Source: Actinomyces gerencseriae DSM 6844 (GTDB lineage Bacteria; Actinomycetota; Actinomycetes; Actinomycetales; Actinomycetaceae). From it: DNA of 64,000 bases. The notes under the pieces are model-generated. The model made no database searches and was not told the DNA's origin. It saw only the letters and a program-made list of their open reading frames with translations. This document shows, piece by piece, positions 48,390 to 58,473 of this stretch. Numbering within the stretch: position 1 is the stretch's first letter; every line of letters starts with the position of its first letter. The stretch spans positions 1-64,000 of the forward strand of contig NZ_AUBN01000006.1 in NCBI RefSeq assembly GCF_000429265.1, in the 5' to 3' direction. The translations under genes were made by a program, and so were the position numbers.

Positions 48390-49243
48390 TCACCTGGCAC
48401 GGATCAAAGCACGGGTGGCCGCGGCAGAGACTCCGGGAGCCTTATCAAACAGCGCCGCGCGCGGCTCGGGTGAGGGCCTCCAGGCAAGGCTCGCGACGAT
48501 TCGGTCGTAGAGCTCGCGGAGGCCCTGTACGGGAGAGTTCGAGAGGTCGCGGACGGCCTCGGTCAGGTCGCCCCAGTCCCTCTGCTCGCCGTCGGACGTT
48601 CCGATGGCCGTCATGGCGCTGATGCAGCCGATACGCCCGCCAGCGCGGGTTCTGTCGAATCTCCGCAGGATGAGGACGCTTCGGTTGCCCACCTGGGTGA
48701 GCCGGTGCCACGACGTGCGGATGCCCGCCGCCTCAAGCAGGTCGAGGGCGGTGGCCTCCCAGGCCATGACGTCCCATGAGTCGCTGGAGTGGGGGAAGTT
48801 CGCGATGGCGAGACCGCCGTCGTCGAGCCGGACCGAGGCCTTGGGCCGGGCACCGCCGAGGCCCGTGGTTCCCGTGTCGAGGAGTCGTGTGACGGCGTCG
48901 GAGGGATCGTCGTAAAAGGCCAGCTCGTCGCTGGCGCGCAGGAGCGCGGGCAGAGCGACGAGCCGCGGAACACGCGAGGGCTCTCCAAGGAACTCGTCGC
49001 TCCCGGGGATCCGGAAGCGCAGGGCGCCCTGGCGGGTGTCGTCGCTGACGCCGAAGACCAGGGTGGTACTGGGCTCCGGGGACCAGGCTCAGAGCCGGGT
49101 CGATGGGTCGCCCCGCCGTCGGCGAGGTAGGCGGGGTCGTAGAGGAAGGTGGTGGAGACCTGGCCGCGAGATCGCACGACGTGCGCCTGGCCGACCATGC
49201 GGGAAGAGCCATTAGCATCGGAGACGATCTCGACGGCGGTCAT
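48390..49243 (-). pseudogene. Broken hipA toxin kinase
   Basis: The N-terminal frame from 49243 has VGQAHVVRSRGQVSTTFLYDPAYLADGG. A second frame gives RPIDPALSLVPG; a third gives TTLVFGVSDDTRQGALRFRIPG, TGLGGARPKASVRLDDG and AWEATALDLLEAAGIRTSWHRL. Two frameshifts (near 49120 and 49075) thus separate HipA parts. The C-terminus ends after GLRELYDRIV with unrelated residues, so the catalytic loop region is missing. The toxin is certainly inactive. Confidence 0.8.
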
Positions 49244-49291
49244 CGGGCGCGATTTCGGGCGTGGAGGCGGCCGATGTCGCTGGCCAGCGGG

Positions 49292-49516
49292 TCAAGCGGC
49301 GTCGACGAGCTGGTCGAGGATGCCCAGAGCGCGCAGCACCTGAGTGACGCTGTTGAAGCTGACGTTGGGGTTGCCCGATTCGATCTTGCGCAAGGTGTCG
49401 CGGGTGATGCCCGCACGCTCGGAGACCTGCTGCGCGGTCAGGCCGAGCACCATGCGCCAGCCGCGCACATGCTCCCCGAACTCCGCCACCTGACGGTTGA
49501 TCCTGTAGCCGGACAT
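49292..49516 (-). CDS. HipB-like XRE antitoxin
   Basis: This 74-residue protein begins MSGYRINRQVAEFGEHVRGWR and has an HTH with LTAQQVSERAGITRDTLRKIESGNPNVSF. It lies just upstream of the broken hipA in the same direction, the normal hipBA order. CGGAAGATC precedes the ATG at 49516; a longer start at 49552 is possible. It may persist as a solitary regulator. Confidence 0.82.
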   Translation of the reverse strand: MSGYRINRQVAEFGEHVRGWRMVLGLTAQQVSERAGITRDTLRKIESGNPNVSFNSVTQVLRALGILDQLVDAA

Positions 49517-49615
49517 GATCTTCCGTTCGCTATGCCGACCAGCTTTAGTCACATCAGTGAGTTATGGCGAGGATGACCGTCGGATAATGAGGTACTTCCC
49601 CGCACGCAACCCCTT

Positions 49616-49792
49616 TTTTTCAGCAAGCCGTACGTCGATACGTCGTCTCTTCCGGATTTCGGCACGCACCTGGGTTACGACATCCGGATGCCGGGGAAAG
49701 CCGGGTTCCTCGCCGGCGGGCTGTTCAACCTCATGGTTCAGGGGCAGGGCGTGGTGGCCGTGCCCTCGGACGGACCGCCGAGGCGAGGGTGA
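49616..49792 (+). pseudogene. AIM24-family protein remnant
   Basis: The frame ending in TGA at 49790-49792 reads KPYVDTSSLPDFGTHLGYDI, then MPGKAGFLAGGLFNLMVQG and GVVAVPSDGPP. The Gly-rich GLFN segment and final SDGPP are typical of AIM24/DUF124 proteins, which are normally over 200 residues. Only about 55 residues remain and no start is present. It abuts the end of an SDR gene. Confidence 0.55.
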
Positions 49793-49806
49793 AGTCCCCA
49801 GACGGC

Positions 49807-50583
<777 letters not shown>

Positions 50584-50817
50584 GGTCATCCCTCTTCCCT
50601 GAGTCGTTTCCTCGAGTCGTTCCCCGGCCCGCTGGCCGAGCAGAGCGGGTGCGAGAGCTGAGCACCCTGACAATTGAAGAAACTATATGGAACAGAGGGG
50701 TTAGTACATATGATAAATCAATGGTTGACCTGGGGTAGATGACGCCGAGTCGAGAAAATGCCGCCCATCACACAGCGTCATCTCCACGACGAGGAGCATC
50801 GAAGCACTCAGCGCCTC

Positions 50818-51065
50818 TCAGCGGTAGGCCTCCCAGGAGGCGTTCTCGTCGTATCGGGCCACGAGGCTACGACGGCGCCGGCCTGCTCACGGGCGTTGGG
50901 GTCGGTGGCGTCAACGATGCCGGCGTTCTCCAGGGGCAGGGAGATGCCGTGCCTCGAAGACCTCGTTCTGGAGGATGTCGAAGAGCTCGGGGCGATGGGG
51001 TGGGGCTGCGGCTCCGCCCCGAACAGCCTGATGAAGGTCTCGCGCGCCTGGGGCGTCAGCGCCAT
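50818..51065 (-). pseudogene. Carboxymuconolactone decarboxylase remnant
   Basis: It begins MALTPQARETFIRLFGAEPQPHP, almost the same as the two-domain CMD at 29.8-30.5 kb. It then shifts frame and lacks both CMD domains. It ends, in another frame, with VARYDENASWEAYR and a TGA at 50818-50820, matching the C-terminus of the intact gene. About 190 residues have been lost. Confidence 0.8.
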
Positions 51066-51181
51066 GGAGGACCCCTTACGATGTGCGAGCGGCTCGACCT
51101 GAACATGTCACGTCGGCCGCCCCGGCGATAGGTTCTCCACGCCCCGTCGCCGGATTCGCAACGGGGCGACCTCTCAGACTC

Positions 51182-51958
51182 TCAGACCAGCGTCATACCG
51201 CCGTCGACGAGGATGAGCTGTCCCTGGACGTAACTCGATGCATCGGAGGAGAGGTAGAGGATCGTTCCGTTGAGCTCGTTCTTGTCTCCGGGGCGGCCGG
51301 CGGGGTTCAGCGCGTTGTAGGCCGTCAGGAACTCCTCGCTCCTGAACAGGGTGCTCTCGGTCATTTCGGAGGCGAACAGCCCCGGTCCGACGGCGTTCAC
51401 GGTAATCCCGTAACGGGCGTAGGAGCAGGCCATTCCCTTGGTGAGTCCCAGGACCGCAGCCTTGGAGGCGTTGTAGGCGTGGCGGATGAACACGTCCTGC
51501 TTGTCGGCGATGACGGCGTTGACCGAGGCGATATTGACGATCTTGCCGTATCCGCGCTCACGCATGAGGGGCACGACGTACTTGCTGACGTGGAACATGC
51601 CCTTGACGTTGGTGGCGAAGGAACGGTCCCAGTCGGTCTCCGAGAGGGTATCGACACCGCCGCGCACGGCAACCCCCGCATTGTTGAGAAGGATGTCGAT
51701 GCGCCCGTAGGCCTCCACCACCTTCTCGACGGCGTCACGGCAACTCTCCTCGCTGGTGACGTCGCAGCGGACGGCGAGCGCACGGCGCCCGGTCTCCCGA
51801 ATCTCCTCGCGCAGAGCCTCCAAACGCTCAAGCCGCCGGGCGAGCAGGGCGACGTCGGCGCCGTGCTCGGCGTAGGCACGGGCGGCATCTGCACCGAGGC
51901 CCGAGCTTGCCCCGGCCACGACCGCCACCTTCCCACTGAGGTCGAACATACTGGTCAT
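51182..51958 (-). CDS. SDR family oxidoreductase
   Basis: This 258-residue classical SDR has AGASSGLG (15-22), LNNAGVAVRGG, Ser145, Tyr162 and Lys166 (YNASK), and GPGLFASEMT. RRLERLEALREEI suggests NADP binding. AAGGAGGAACCACT is a strong ribosome-binding site. It is paralogous to the SDR at 49.8 kb but diverged. The substrate is unknown; its context is AKR and CMD genes. Confidence 0.93.
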   Translation of the reverse strand: MTSMFDLSGKVAVVAGASSGLGADAARAYAEHGADVALLARRLERLEALREEIRETGRRALAVRCDVTSEESCRDAVEKVVEAYGRIDILLNNAGVAVRGGVDTLSETDWDRSFATNVKGMFHVSKYVVPLMRERGYGKIVNIASVNAVIADKQDVFIRHAYNASKAAVLGLTKGMACSYARYGITVNAVGPGLFASEMTESTLFRSEEFLTAYNALNPAGRPGDKNELNGTILYLSSDASSYVQGQLILVDGGMTLV

Positions 51959-52276
51959 AGTGGTTCCTCCTTGCACCCTGCACCCTCCGGCGGGCCCGCG
52001 CACGTGGCGCCGTCGGAGCGGACTACCTGGCTGCCATGAACCATGCCGGGGCCGTCGGGGTACCACAAGGGACCAAGAACCTTCCTGACCTTCTCGCCGA
52101 CTGGAACGGCTGGCACGTCACAGACCGGAGGCCGGTCGCTCGAGCGGCAGGTTCTCTCACATCCCGTCAGCGGCTTTCCGCGCGAAGTGAGCACGCACGT
52201 CGGCTGTGCAGATCCACCCCTGCTCTTGGCCCAAGAGGCGGCCGGCCTCAATTTCTTCACGTATCCGGCCTCCAGG

Positions 52277-53023
52277 GCCAGCAAGCCCCCGGGCCATGCG
52301 GATGACGCGGGCGGCCCGTCTCTCGAGCTCGGCGCGCGTCAGGCCCACACCGCCGTCGTCGGACTCGCTCCGCCCAGCCGATGGCCGACCATCGCTCCCC
52401 CCGTCCGAGCGCGGCCAGGAGGTCCTCCCGGTCCGCCTCGCCTCCGGGCACGAAGAGCTCGTTGCCGGCCTTGACGGTGGCGGCTGCGGTGGCGCGCGCA
52501 GGTACTGGACGCCGCGGGTGACGGCTGCGGCGATGCGCCCGGCCAGCAGCGGGTCCTCGGAGAGGTAGTCGACGTTGCGTCCGCACAGAACGCAGCGGCG
52601 CAGGTCGAAGGCGGGGGGGGCGAGCCAGAGGTGGATGCCGAAGCGCTCCATCTCGGCCCCGACGACGTCGCCGAGCCGCTGGGCCAGCACCGGGTTCCCG
52701 GACCGGGCGAGCGCGGTGCCGATGGGGACGGCGATGGTGTACTGCTCGCGGATCTCGGCGGGTTCGCGGGGCTCGGGGGCGTCTGCGATGCCGAGGGCCT
52801 CGCGTCCGACATCGTCCACGATCTCGAGGAAGGTGGCGGGCGGGCTGGAGTCGCCCAGGGAGAAGGGGCCCTCGGCGTCGACGCCGTAGGTGGGGGCCAG
52901 GCGCAGGCCAGCGGGCCCATCGGCCATGATGATGCTGGGCAGGCCGGGGATCCGGGTGGCGGTCTGGCCCGCCGCTCCGATGACGGCGGTGGAGGCCGCT
53001 CCGATGATGGAGTCCGATCCCCC
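52277..53023 (-). pseudogene. Remnant of a permuted GH3 glucosidase
   Basis: It matches the barrel half of the intact GH3 at 31-33 kb: GSDSIIGAASTAVIGAAGQ, LPSIIMADGPAGLRLAPTYG, VVGAEMERFGIHLWLAP and CGRNVDYLSEDPLLAGRIAAAVTRG. It then lacks the KHFAFNN and TDW catalytic section, shifts frame, and ends with GLTRAELERRAARVIRMARGLAG. The whole N-terminal half is missing too; its place is taken by an esterase fragment on the opposite strand. Confidence 0.85.
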
Positions 53024-53251
53024 ATCTACGGCGACCTGTCGGGCCTGAAGAAGGTGACGACCTTCGTGGGGACCCGGGAGATCCTCCTGACGGACAATGC
53101 GCTCTTCCACGCCAAGCTCCTGGAGGCCGGGGGCGACTCGACGCTGCACGTCGGCGAGGGACTCGACCACGTCTACCCGATGTTCCCCACTCCTGAGGGG
53201 CATCGGGCGCGGCGTGACCTCGTCCGGATCGTCACCGGGGAGCTCACCTAA
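53018..53251 (+). pseudogene. C-terminal fragment of an alpha/beta hydrolase
   Basis: About 77 residues in frame, from SPIYGDLSGLKKVTTFVGTR to VTGELT and a TAA. They include REILLTDNALFHAKLLEAGG and the catalytic-His segment EGLDHVYPMFPTPEG, as in hormone-sensitive-lipase-type esterases. No start or nucleophile elbow is present. The junction with the GH3 remnant is at about 53018, a clear recombination scar. Confidence 0.7.
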
Positions 53252-53260
53252 CCGCACTCG

Positions 53261-53294
53261 ATTACCACCACTGGCGGTAAAGTGCGGCGGTAAT
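53261..53294 (+). promoter_or_regulatory. Decayed copy of the Fic-gene operator
   Basis: TGGCGGT at 53272-53278 and CGGCGGT at 53285-53291 with an upstream ACCACCA half-site repeat the layout of the intact operator at 60744-60777, with 13-bp spacing between the two direct half-sites. It precedes the Fic remnant. Confidence 0.6.
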
Positions 53295-53356
53295 CGTCGT
53301 CACACTGAAGACGTGGTCGCGTCGCGACTGACCGAGCGCATGCCAGTAGGGACCAG

Positions 53357-53724
53357 ATGGCCCACGAGCCATCGCCGAACCGCACAGCCGAGACCGACGA
53401 GCGCTGCTTTGTACGCAGCAATCGCCGACTCCAACTCGGTGAGGGGCGAGCGATTCCTTCGTCACCTTCATGCTCACGGTTATCAGAGATGCGCTCATCC
53501 CCTACGCATCAGACTCTTCAGCCCAGGATCGTCAGGAACGGGCGCTCTTGTCCTTCAAAGCTGACTCCAGTGCAACCATTGGCGATCTGGCAAGCCGTTT
53601 GGAGTGCTCACGCAGAACGGCGGAGCGCATCGTCTCCGACCTGCGCCGCTCGGGACGCCTGAGAAGAGAGGGGAGTGCTCGAGCAGGAGCATGGCGAGTG
53701 ATCGACGACGGCGGGTCTACGTAA
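53357..53724 (+). pseudogene. Fic family protein remnant
   Basis: It starts MAHEPSPNRTAETDE, like the intact Fic gene at 60.8 kb (MAHEPPLVRTAEIN), and then loses frame. The last 84 residues, in another frame, match the intact C-terminus: MLTVIRDALIPYASDSSAQD, LECSRRTAERIVSDLRRSG and EGSARAGAWRVI. The Fic core with HPFxDGNGR is deleted. Confidence 0.85.
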
Positions 53725-53859
53725 GCTCCGATCATCCATGTGGCGCCCATCCAGTCCAGCAGTTGGCGCCATTTTGATCCGACACGGGGCGTTCTCCACC
53801 AGATGGATGGCGCTGAAGCGCCCACTGGAACGCGCATCGACCCCATCGAGCCGCGCCGG

Positions 53860-54702
53860 TCACTGACGGCTCACCCAGTCGAAGAGGTTCTCGGCCTCCT
53901 GACGGCAGCCGGCGCGGGCCAGCAGGTGGAAGGTCGCGTGCGCCGCCGTGTCACGGATGGGCACGATGACCCGGTCGGGTGCAGCGTCCGAGAAGGAGGG
54001 CGCGTCGGTGATGAAGTGAGGCAGCGGCGAGCTGCGCACCAGTCCCTCGAAGACACCGCGGTCCTCCTGAACGATGAACTCGGAGTGAGGCAGATTCTGG
54101 TCGCACACCTGACGCCAGAAGCCGATGTCTCTGAAAAGGAGGAAGGTCTCGCCGTCGAGCTCGGCCATGCTCACGCTGCTCCTGCCCGCCAGCACGTGCT
54201 CAGAGGGCAGGACTACGGCGAGGTTCTCCACCATGAGCCGAGTCGAGCGCACCATGGGCAGCGTCAGGGGACACAGGCTGATGCCCAGGTCGAGGTCGCC
54301 GTCGACAACCCCGGCCTCCACCTCGTCCTCGGCGAGCATCTGGGAGGTGAGGACCAGCCCGGGGAACCGCTCGGCCATGAGGGCGGTCAGACGCCACAGC
54401 GGTGCCGGAGCGACAGTCCCCACCCGCAGAGCACGGGTGCGACGGGCGACGTCGGCCAGTGCCTCGCGCATCACCCGCTCGGCCCTGAGGATCTGGCCGG
54501 CGTGCTCCAGGGCGACGCGACCGGCATCGTTGAGGATGAGGCGGCGTCCCGCGCGATCGAAGAGCGGCTGACCGAGCTCGCTCTCCAGGCGCCCGAGCGA
54601 GCGCGATAGAGCCGGCTGCGAAAGGTGCAGAACCTGCGCCGCCGCACTCATGGTCCCCTCGCGCTCGATCGCCTCGAGTTGTCTCAGTTGTTCCAGCTCC
54701 AT
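53860..54702 (-). CDS. LysR family transcriptional regulator
   Basis: This 280-residue regulator has an N-terminal winged HTH (GTMSAAAQVLHLSQPALSRS, LGRLESELGQPLFDR) and an effector domain beginning ADVARRTRALRVGTVAPAP. GGAGG lies 6 nt before the ATG at 54702; another ATG at 54708 directly abuts it. It is divergent from a closely following AKR gene and is probably its activator or repressor. A paralogue lacking the HTH is at 44.5 kb. Confidence 0.93.
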   Translation of the reverse strand: MELEQLRQLEAIEREGTMSAAAQVLHLSQPALSRSLGRLESELGQPLFDRAGRRLILNDAGRVALEHAGQILRAERVMREALADVARRTRALRVGTVAPAPLWRLTALMAERFPGLVLTSQMLAEDEVEAGVVDGDLDLGISLCPLTLPMVRSTRLMVENLAVVLPSEHVLAGRSSVSMAELDGETFLLFRDIGFWRQVCDQNLPHSEFIVQEDRGVFEGLVRSSPLPHFITDAPSFSDAAPDRVIVPIRDTAAHATFHLLARAGCRQEAENLFDWVSRQ

Positions 54703-54730
54703 TCGCATCCTCCATACTTCGATGCACCGG

Positions 54731-54791
54731 ATGCATCAACAGTTCCGATATGTGCATTTTACAGAAAGGGGATCGCCGTAAAGACTGATGC
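54731..54791. promoter_or_regulatory. Conserved LysR-type intergenic regulatory region (copy 2)
   Basis: ATGCATCAACAG (54731), ATTTTACA (54756) and AAGACTGATGC (54781) repeat the blocks and the exact 25-bp spacings of the region at 45251-45311. GATGCA and GATGCATC half-sites at 54721 and 54730 are candidate LysR binding sites. Confidence 0.6.
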
Positions 54792-54838
54792 ATGAGACAA
54801 CGAGATCGAAGCGATCCACTGAACCAGGAGGAAGCCCC

Positions 54839-55717
54839 ATGCTCTACCAGACCCTCAACAACGGCGTCGAGATGCCGATGCTCGGATACGGCGTCTTCCA
54901 GACCCCGCCGGATCAGACCGAGCGCTGCGTGGCCGAGGCCCTCGAAGTCGGCTACCGCCTCATCGACACCGCCCAGGCCTACGGCAACGAGGAGGGCGTG
55001 GGCGCCGCCGTGCGCGCCAGCGGTCTGCCGCGGGAGGACGTCTTCATCACCTCCAAGATCTGGGTGGCCAATATGAACTACGACCGGGCCACCGCCTCCA
55101 TCGACGAGTCCCTCCGCAGGCTCGGCACCGACTACATCGACCTCATGCTCCTGCACCAGCCCATCGCCGACTACCCCGGCGCCTACCGCGCCATGGAGGA
55201 GGCCTACCGGGCCGGCAAGCTGCGCGCCATCGGAGTGTCCAACTTCTACCCCGACCGCCTCACCGACATCGCCCTGCTCACCGAGGTCCCCCCCACCGTC
55301 AACCAGATCGAGACCCACCCCTTCCGCCAGCAGGACGCGGCCCACGAGGTCATGGCCTCGCTCGGCGTCACCCACGAGGCCTGGGCGCCCTTCGCCGAGG
55401 GCAGGAACAGCATCTTCACCAACCCGGTCCTGACCGCCATCGGCGAGAAGCACGGCAAGACCCCCGGCCAGGTGATCCTGCGCGCACTCATGCACAAGGA
55501 CGTCATCGTCATCCCCAAGTCGGTGCGCCGGGCCCGCATGGAGGAGAACTTCGACGTCTTCGACTTCTCTTTGGACGAGGAGGACATGGCCGCCTTCGCC
55601 GCTCTGGACGACGGCTCCTTCCCGCGCATCTTCGACCACTACGACCCCAAGACGGTCGCCTGGCTGCTGGGCGACTACGTCAAGAAGAACCAGCTGGGCG
55701 GCGGGACGCTGTACTGA
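54839..55717 (+). CDS. Aldo/keto reductase
   Basis: This 292-residue AKR has tetrad Asp43, Tyr48, Lys73 and His106 (IDTAQAYGNE, ITSKIWVANM, LMLLHQPIADY) and the NADPH-binding IPKSVRRARMEENFDVF. AGGAGGA precedes the ATG. It is divergent from the intact LysR and nearly identical in parts to the AKR at 59.3 kb. It probably reduces small carbonyl or sugar-derived substrates. Confidence 0.94.
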   Translation: MLYQTLNNGVEMPMLGYGVFQTPPDQTERCVAEALEVGYRLIDTAQAYGNEEGVGAAVRASGLPREDVFITSKIWVANMNYDRATASIDESLRRLGTDYIDLMLLHQPIADYPGAYRAMEEAYRAGKLRAIGVSNFYPDRLTDIALLTEVPPTVNQIETHPFRQQDAAHEVMASLGVTHEAWAPFAEGRNSIFTNPVLTAIGEKHGKTPGQVILRALMHKDVIVIPKSVRRARMEENFDVFDFSLDEEDMAAFAALDDGSFPRIFDHYDPKTVAWLLGDYVKKNQLGGGTLY

Positions 55718-55792
55718 GCGCGCGGCCCCGCCGAAAAGGTCCGTCGCGCATGCACCGAACGACCATCGATCAGTCTTCACAGGAGGAACACC

Positions 55793-56131
55793 ATGGCTGA
55801 CAAGCAGACCGCGGGGCGAGACCGCCTGGGCGCCATCGCCCCGCAGTTCGCCGCCCTCAACGACGACGTGCTCTTCGGCGAGGTCTGGGCGCGCGAGGAG
55901 CAGCTCAGCGCCCGCGACCGCTCGATGATCACCATCGCCGCCCTGTTCTCCGCGGGCCTGTACCCGCAGCTGCGCGCCCACCTCGAACTGGGCAAGGCGC
56001 ACGGCATCACCAGGGAGGAGGCCGTGGAGATCGTCACTCAGCTCGCCTTCTACTGCGGCTGGCCCAAGGCCTGGAGCACCTTCCCCATGATCGCCGAGAT
56101 CTGGGGCGACGACGACGGCGCCGGGGCTTGA
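55793..56131 (+). CDS. Carboxymuconolactone decarboxylase family protein
   Basis: This 112-residue single-domain CMD/AhpD-fold protein has EVWAREEQLSARDRSMITIA, LRAHLELGKAHGITREEAVEIV and QLAFYCGWPKAWSTFP. A single Cys (FYCGW) is present, with no CxxC. AGGAGGA lies 6-12 nt before the ATG. It lies 75 bp after the AKR gene and is probably in the same operon. It differs from the two-domain CMD at 29.8 kb. Confidence 0.9.
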   Translation: MADKQTAGRDRLGAIAPQFAALNDDVLFGEVWAREEQLSARDRSMITIAALFSAGLYPQLRAHLELGKAHGITREEAVEIVTQLAFYCGWPKAWSTFPMIAEIWGDDDGAGA

Positions 56132-56180
56132 GCCGCGGCTCGCCCGACCCCGCCGACGGGCGCGCCAAGCGGGCGCACTC

Positions 56181-57212
56181 ATGACGCTCACGCGTAGAAG
56201 GCTCGGTTTCGCGGCGGCCGCCGCCCTGGCAGCCGCCGCGGGCTGCTCGTCCTCTCCGGGCGGGCAGGCGCCGGGCGGTACGGACTCAACCGGAGGAGAT
56301 GGAGGAGCCGTGAATGGTGACACGCTCATCGCCGATATCATCGGCGACCCGCTGCTGGAGGACTACGGCCGCCTCCTGTTCCCCATCACCTTCAACCCGC
56401 CCCGGCCCGGCGACGCCCTGGCCGACGTCGCCGACCTGCTCACCTGGTACTCCCACGTCGACACGAGCACCACGGTCGATGTGATCAACGACGTGCTCTC
56501 GCGTCGTCGGGACGGTGCGACCGTCTTCCACCACATCTACACCGACGCCGAGAAATCCGCCGACCCGGCCCTGAAGGACACCGGGCTGTTCGTCTTCCCG
56601 GCTCAGAGCGCCCCCGGCGGCCGTCGCCGCGTTGCGATCTGCAGCGCGGGCGGCGGCTTCGCCTACGTGGCCTCCATCCACGACTCCATGCCGCACGCGC
56701 TGTGGCTGGCCCGCCACGGCTATACGGCCTTCACCCTCCAGTACCGGCCCGACCTGCGACTCGGCTGCCAGGATCTGGCCCGCGCCATCTCCTTCATCCA
56801 CGCCCGCGCCGACGAGCTCGGCGTGGACCCGGCCGGCTACTCGCTGTGGGGCGGCTCCGCGGGTGCGCGCCTGGCCGCGCACCTGGGCTCCTACGGGCCC
56901 GCCCGGTTCGGGGGCGACGACGTGCCCGGCCCCGGCGCCGTCGTCATGCAGTACACGGGCCTGAGCGAGGTCACCGGCGCCGAACCGCCCACCTACGCCT
57001 GCGTCGGCACCGCGGACGGAATCGCCCCCTGGCGCACCATGCGGGCGCGCACGAACGCCATCGCGGCCGCGGGCACGCCCGCCGAGTTCCACGCCTACGA
57101 CGGCCTCCCCCATGGCTTCGGGCTCGGCGTCGGGACCGTCGCCGAGGGGTGGATCGAGGGAGCCGCCGCCTTCTGGCAGGCGCAGATCGACGCCGCAGCG
57201 TCCGGGATCTGA
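56181..57212 (+). CDS. Secreted lipoprotein alpha/beta hydrolase (esterase)
   Basis: This 343-residue protein begins MTLTRRRLGF followed by a hydrophobic Ala-rich stretch and lipobox AAAGC (Cys near residue 22), a probable Tat lipoprotein signal. It has an oxyanion-type GGGFAYVAS, nucleophile elbow WGGSAGAR, acid region CVGTADGIAPW and catalytic His in GLPHGFGLG. It is likely an envelope-anchored acetyl-xylan or carbohydrate esterase-like enzyme. It is followed at once by a paralogue. Confidence 0.85.
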   Translation: MTLTRRRLGFAAAAALAAAAGCSSSPGGQAPGGTDSTGGDGGAVNGDTLIADIIGDPLLEDYGRLLFPITFNPPRPGDALADVADLLTWYSHVDTSTTVDVINDVLSRRRDGATVFHHIYTDAEKSADPALKDTGLFVFPAQSAPGGRRRVAICSAGGGFAYVASIHDSMPHALWLARHGYTAFTLQYRPDLRLGCQDLARAISFIHARADELGVDPAGYSLWGGSAGARLAAHLGSYGPARFGGDDVPGPGAVVMQYTGLSEVTGAEPPTYACVGTADGIAPWRTMRARTNAIAAAGTPAEFHAYDGLPHGFGLGVGTVAEGWIEGAAAFWQAQIDAAASGI

Positions 57213-57224
57213 GAGGAAGGACGG

Positions 57225-58228
57225 ATGAGAACCATGACACGACGCGCATTCGGGCGGGGGCTCGGCGCCCTGGCCGCGGCGCAGGCCCTGGGCGCCTGCA
57301 CGAGCACAAGCGCCGGCGCCTCCTCCGGCAACCCGGACCTCGGAGGTGTGCGCGACTACGTCAGATCCGATTCCCCGCCAGACTTGAGCGGGGTCGATTG
57401 GGAGCACGTCAGTCCCGACCCGGCCAGCGTCGAGGGGACGGTCGCGACGGCGGCGGTGGATCCCTCGCATCGGCAGTGCCTGTTCCTGTGGGAGGAGGGC
57501 AATGCGCCCACCACCACGGCGTCCGGCGGCGGCAGTAGCGACCCCGCCGATTTCCGGCCCACGATCACGACCGTTCCCGCCGCGGCGGGAACGGTTCGGG
57601 GTGCCGTCCTGCTGTGCGCGGGCGGGGCCTTCTCGGTCCGCGGCGACAACTCCGACTGCTACCCGACGGCGCAGCGGCTATCCGCCCTGGGCTACCAGTG
57701 CTTCGTCGTCGACTACCGCGTGCGCCCGTACACCCAGGCCGAGTCCGGCTGCGACCTGGCCCGGGCGATCCGCTTCGTGCGCGCCCATGCCGACGACTAC
57801 GACCTGCCCTCTCATGACGCCATCGCACTGGGCGGCTACTCCGCCAGCGGCATCCTGTGCGGCGAGACCATCCTAACTGGTCCGGCGCCGTCTCCCCGAC
57901 CCGGCTAGACCCGGCTTACGCGCCCGATGAGCTCGACGCCGTGAGCGCCGACGCCGCCGCGACGGCCATGATCTACTCCTTCTACGGCCGCCTGTCGGTG
58001 GCCGAGCTCAATCCTGACGAACTCAAGGGCGTCATCCCCACGTACTACTGCTACGGCACCGAGGACCCCTTCTACGACCAGTTCGAGGCCCAGGTCGGAG
58101 TCCTGGCGGGACTCGGCGAAACCGTCCACGCCCGCGTGCTCGACGGCTGGCCGCACGGCTTCGGCGCCGAGGGCGACTGGATCGAGGAGTACGGCGCCTT
58201 CCTGCAAGAGGCCCTCGCGACCGCCTGA
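57225..58228 (+). pseudogene. Frameshifted lipoprotein alpha/beta hydrolase
   Basis: The first frame (57225-57908) has MTRRAFGRGLGALAAAQALGAC-type Tat/lipobox features in its first 25 residues, LLCAGGAFSVRGDNSDCYPT and elbow region IALGGYSASGIL, and ends after GETIL. The next frame continues NWSGAVSPTRLDPAYAPDELD, CYGTEDPFYDQFEAQ and His region DGWPHGFGAEGDW to 58228. One missing base near 57873 explains the break. If the base is a sequencing error, the gene would be intact. Confidence 0.8.
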
Positions 58229-58286
58229 CCGCCGCCCGGCCGTCCGGAGGAGGACGGCGCCCCCACGACCAGAGAGGAACGGAATC

Positions 58287-58460
58287 ATGAGGACACGCGC
58301 ACTGGGCTCCATCGAGGTCTCCGAGATCGGCATGGGCTGCATGGGGCTGTCCCACGGCTACGGGCCGATCCCCGACGAGGACTACAGCATCGGGGCCATC
58401 CGCGCCGCCCCCGCCCGAGATTCACCCTCCATCCACCACTCACTCCGCAATAATTCGTGA
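58287..58460 (+). pseudogene. N-terminal fragment of a second aldo/keto reductase type
   Basis: The 57-residue frame begins MRTRALGSIEVSEIGMGCMG and continues LSHGYGPIPDEDYSIGAIRA, a typical start of the larger AKR family (AKR13-like), different from the other AKRs here. After about 40 residues homology ends and the frame stops at 58460. GAGAGGAACGGAATC precedes the ATG. Confidence 0.75.
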
Positions 58461-58473
58461 AAGGACCACCGGC

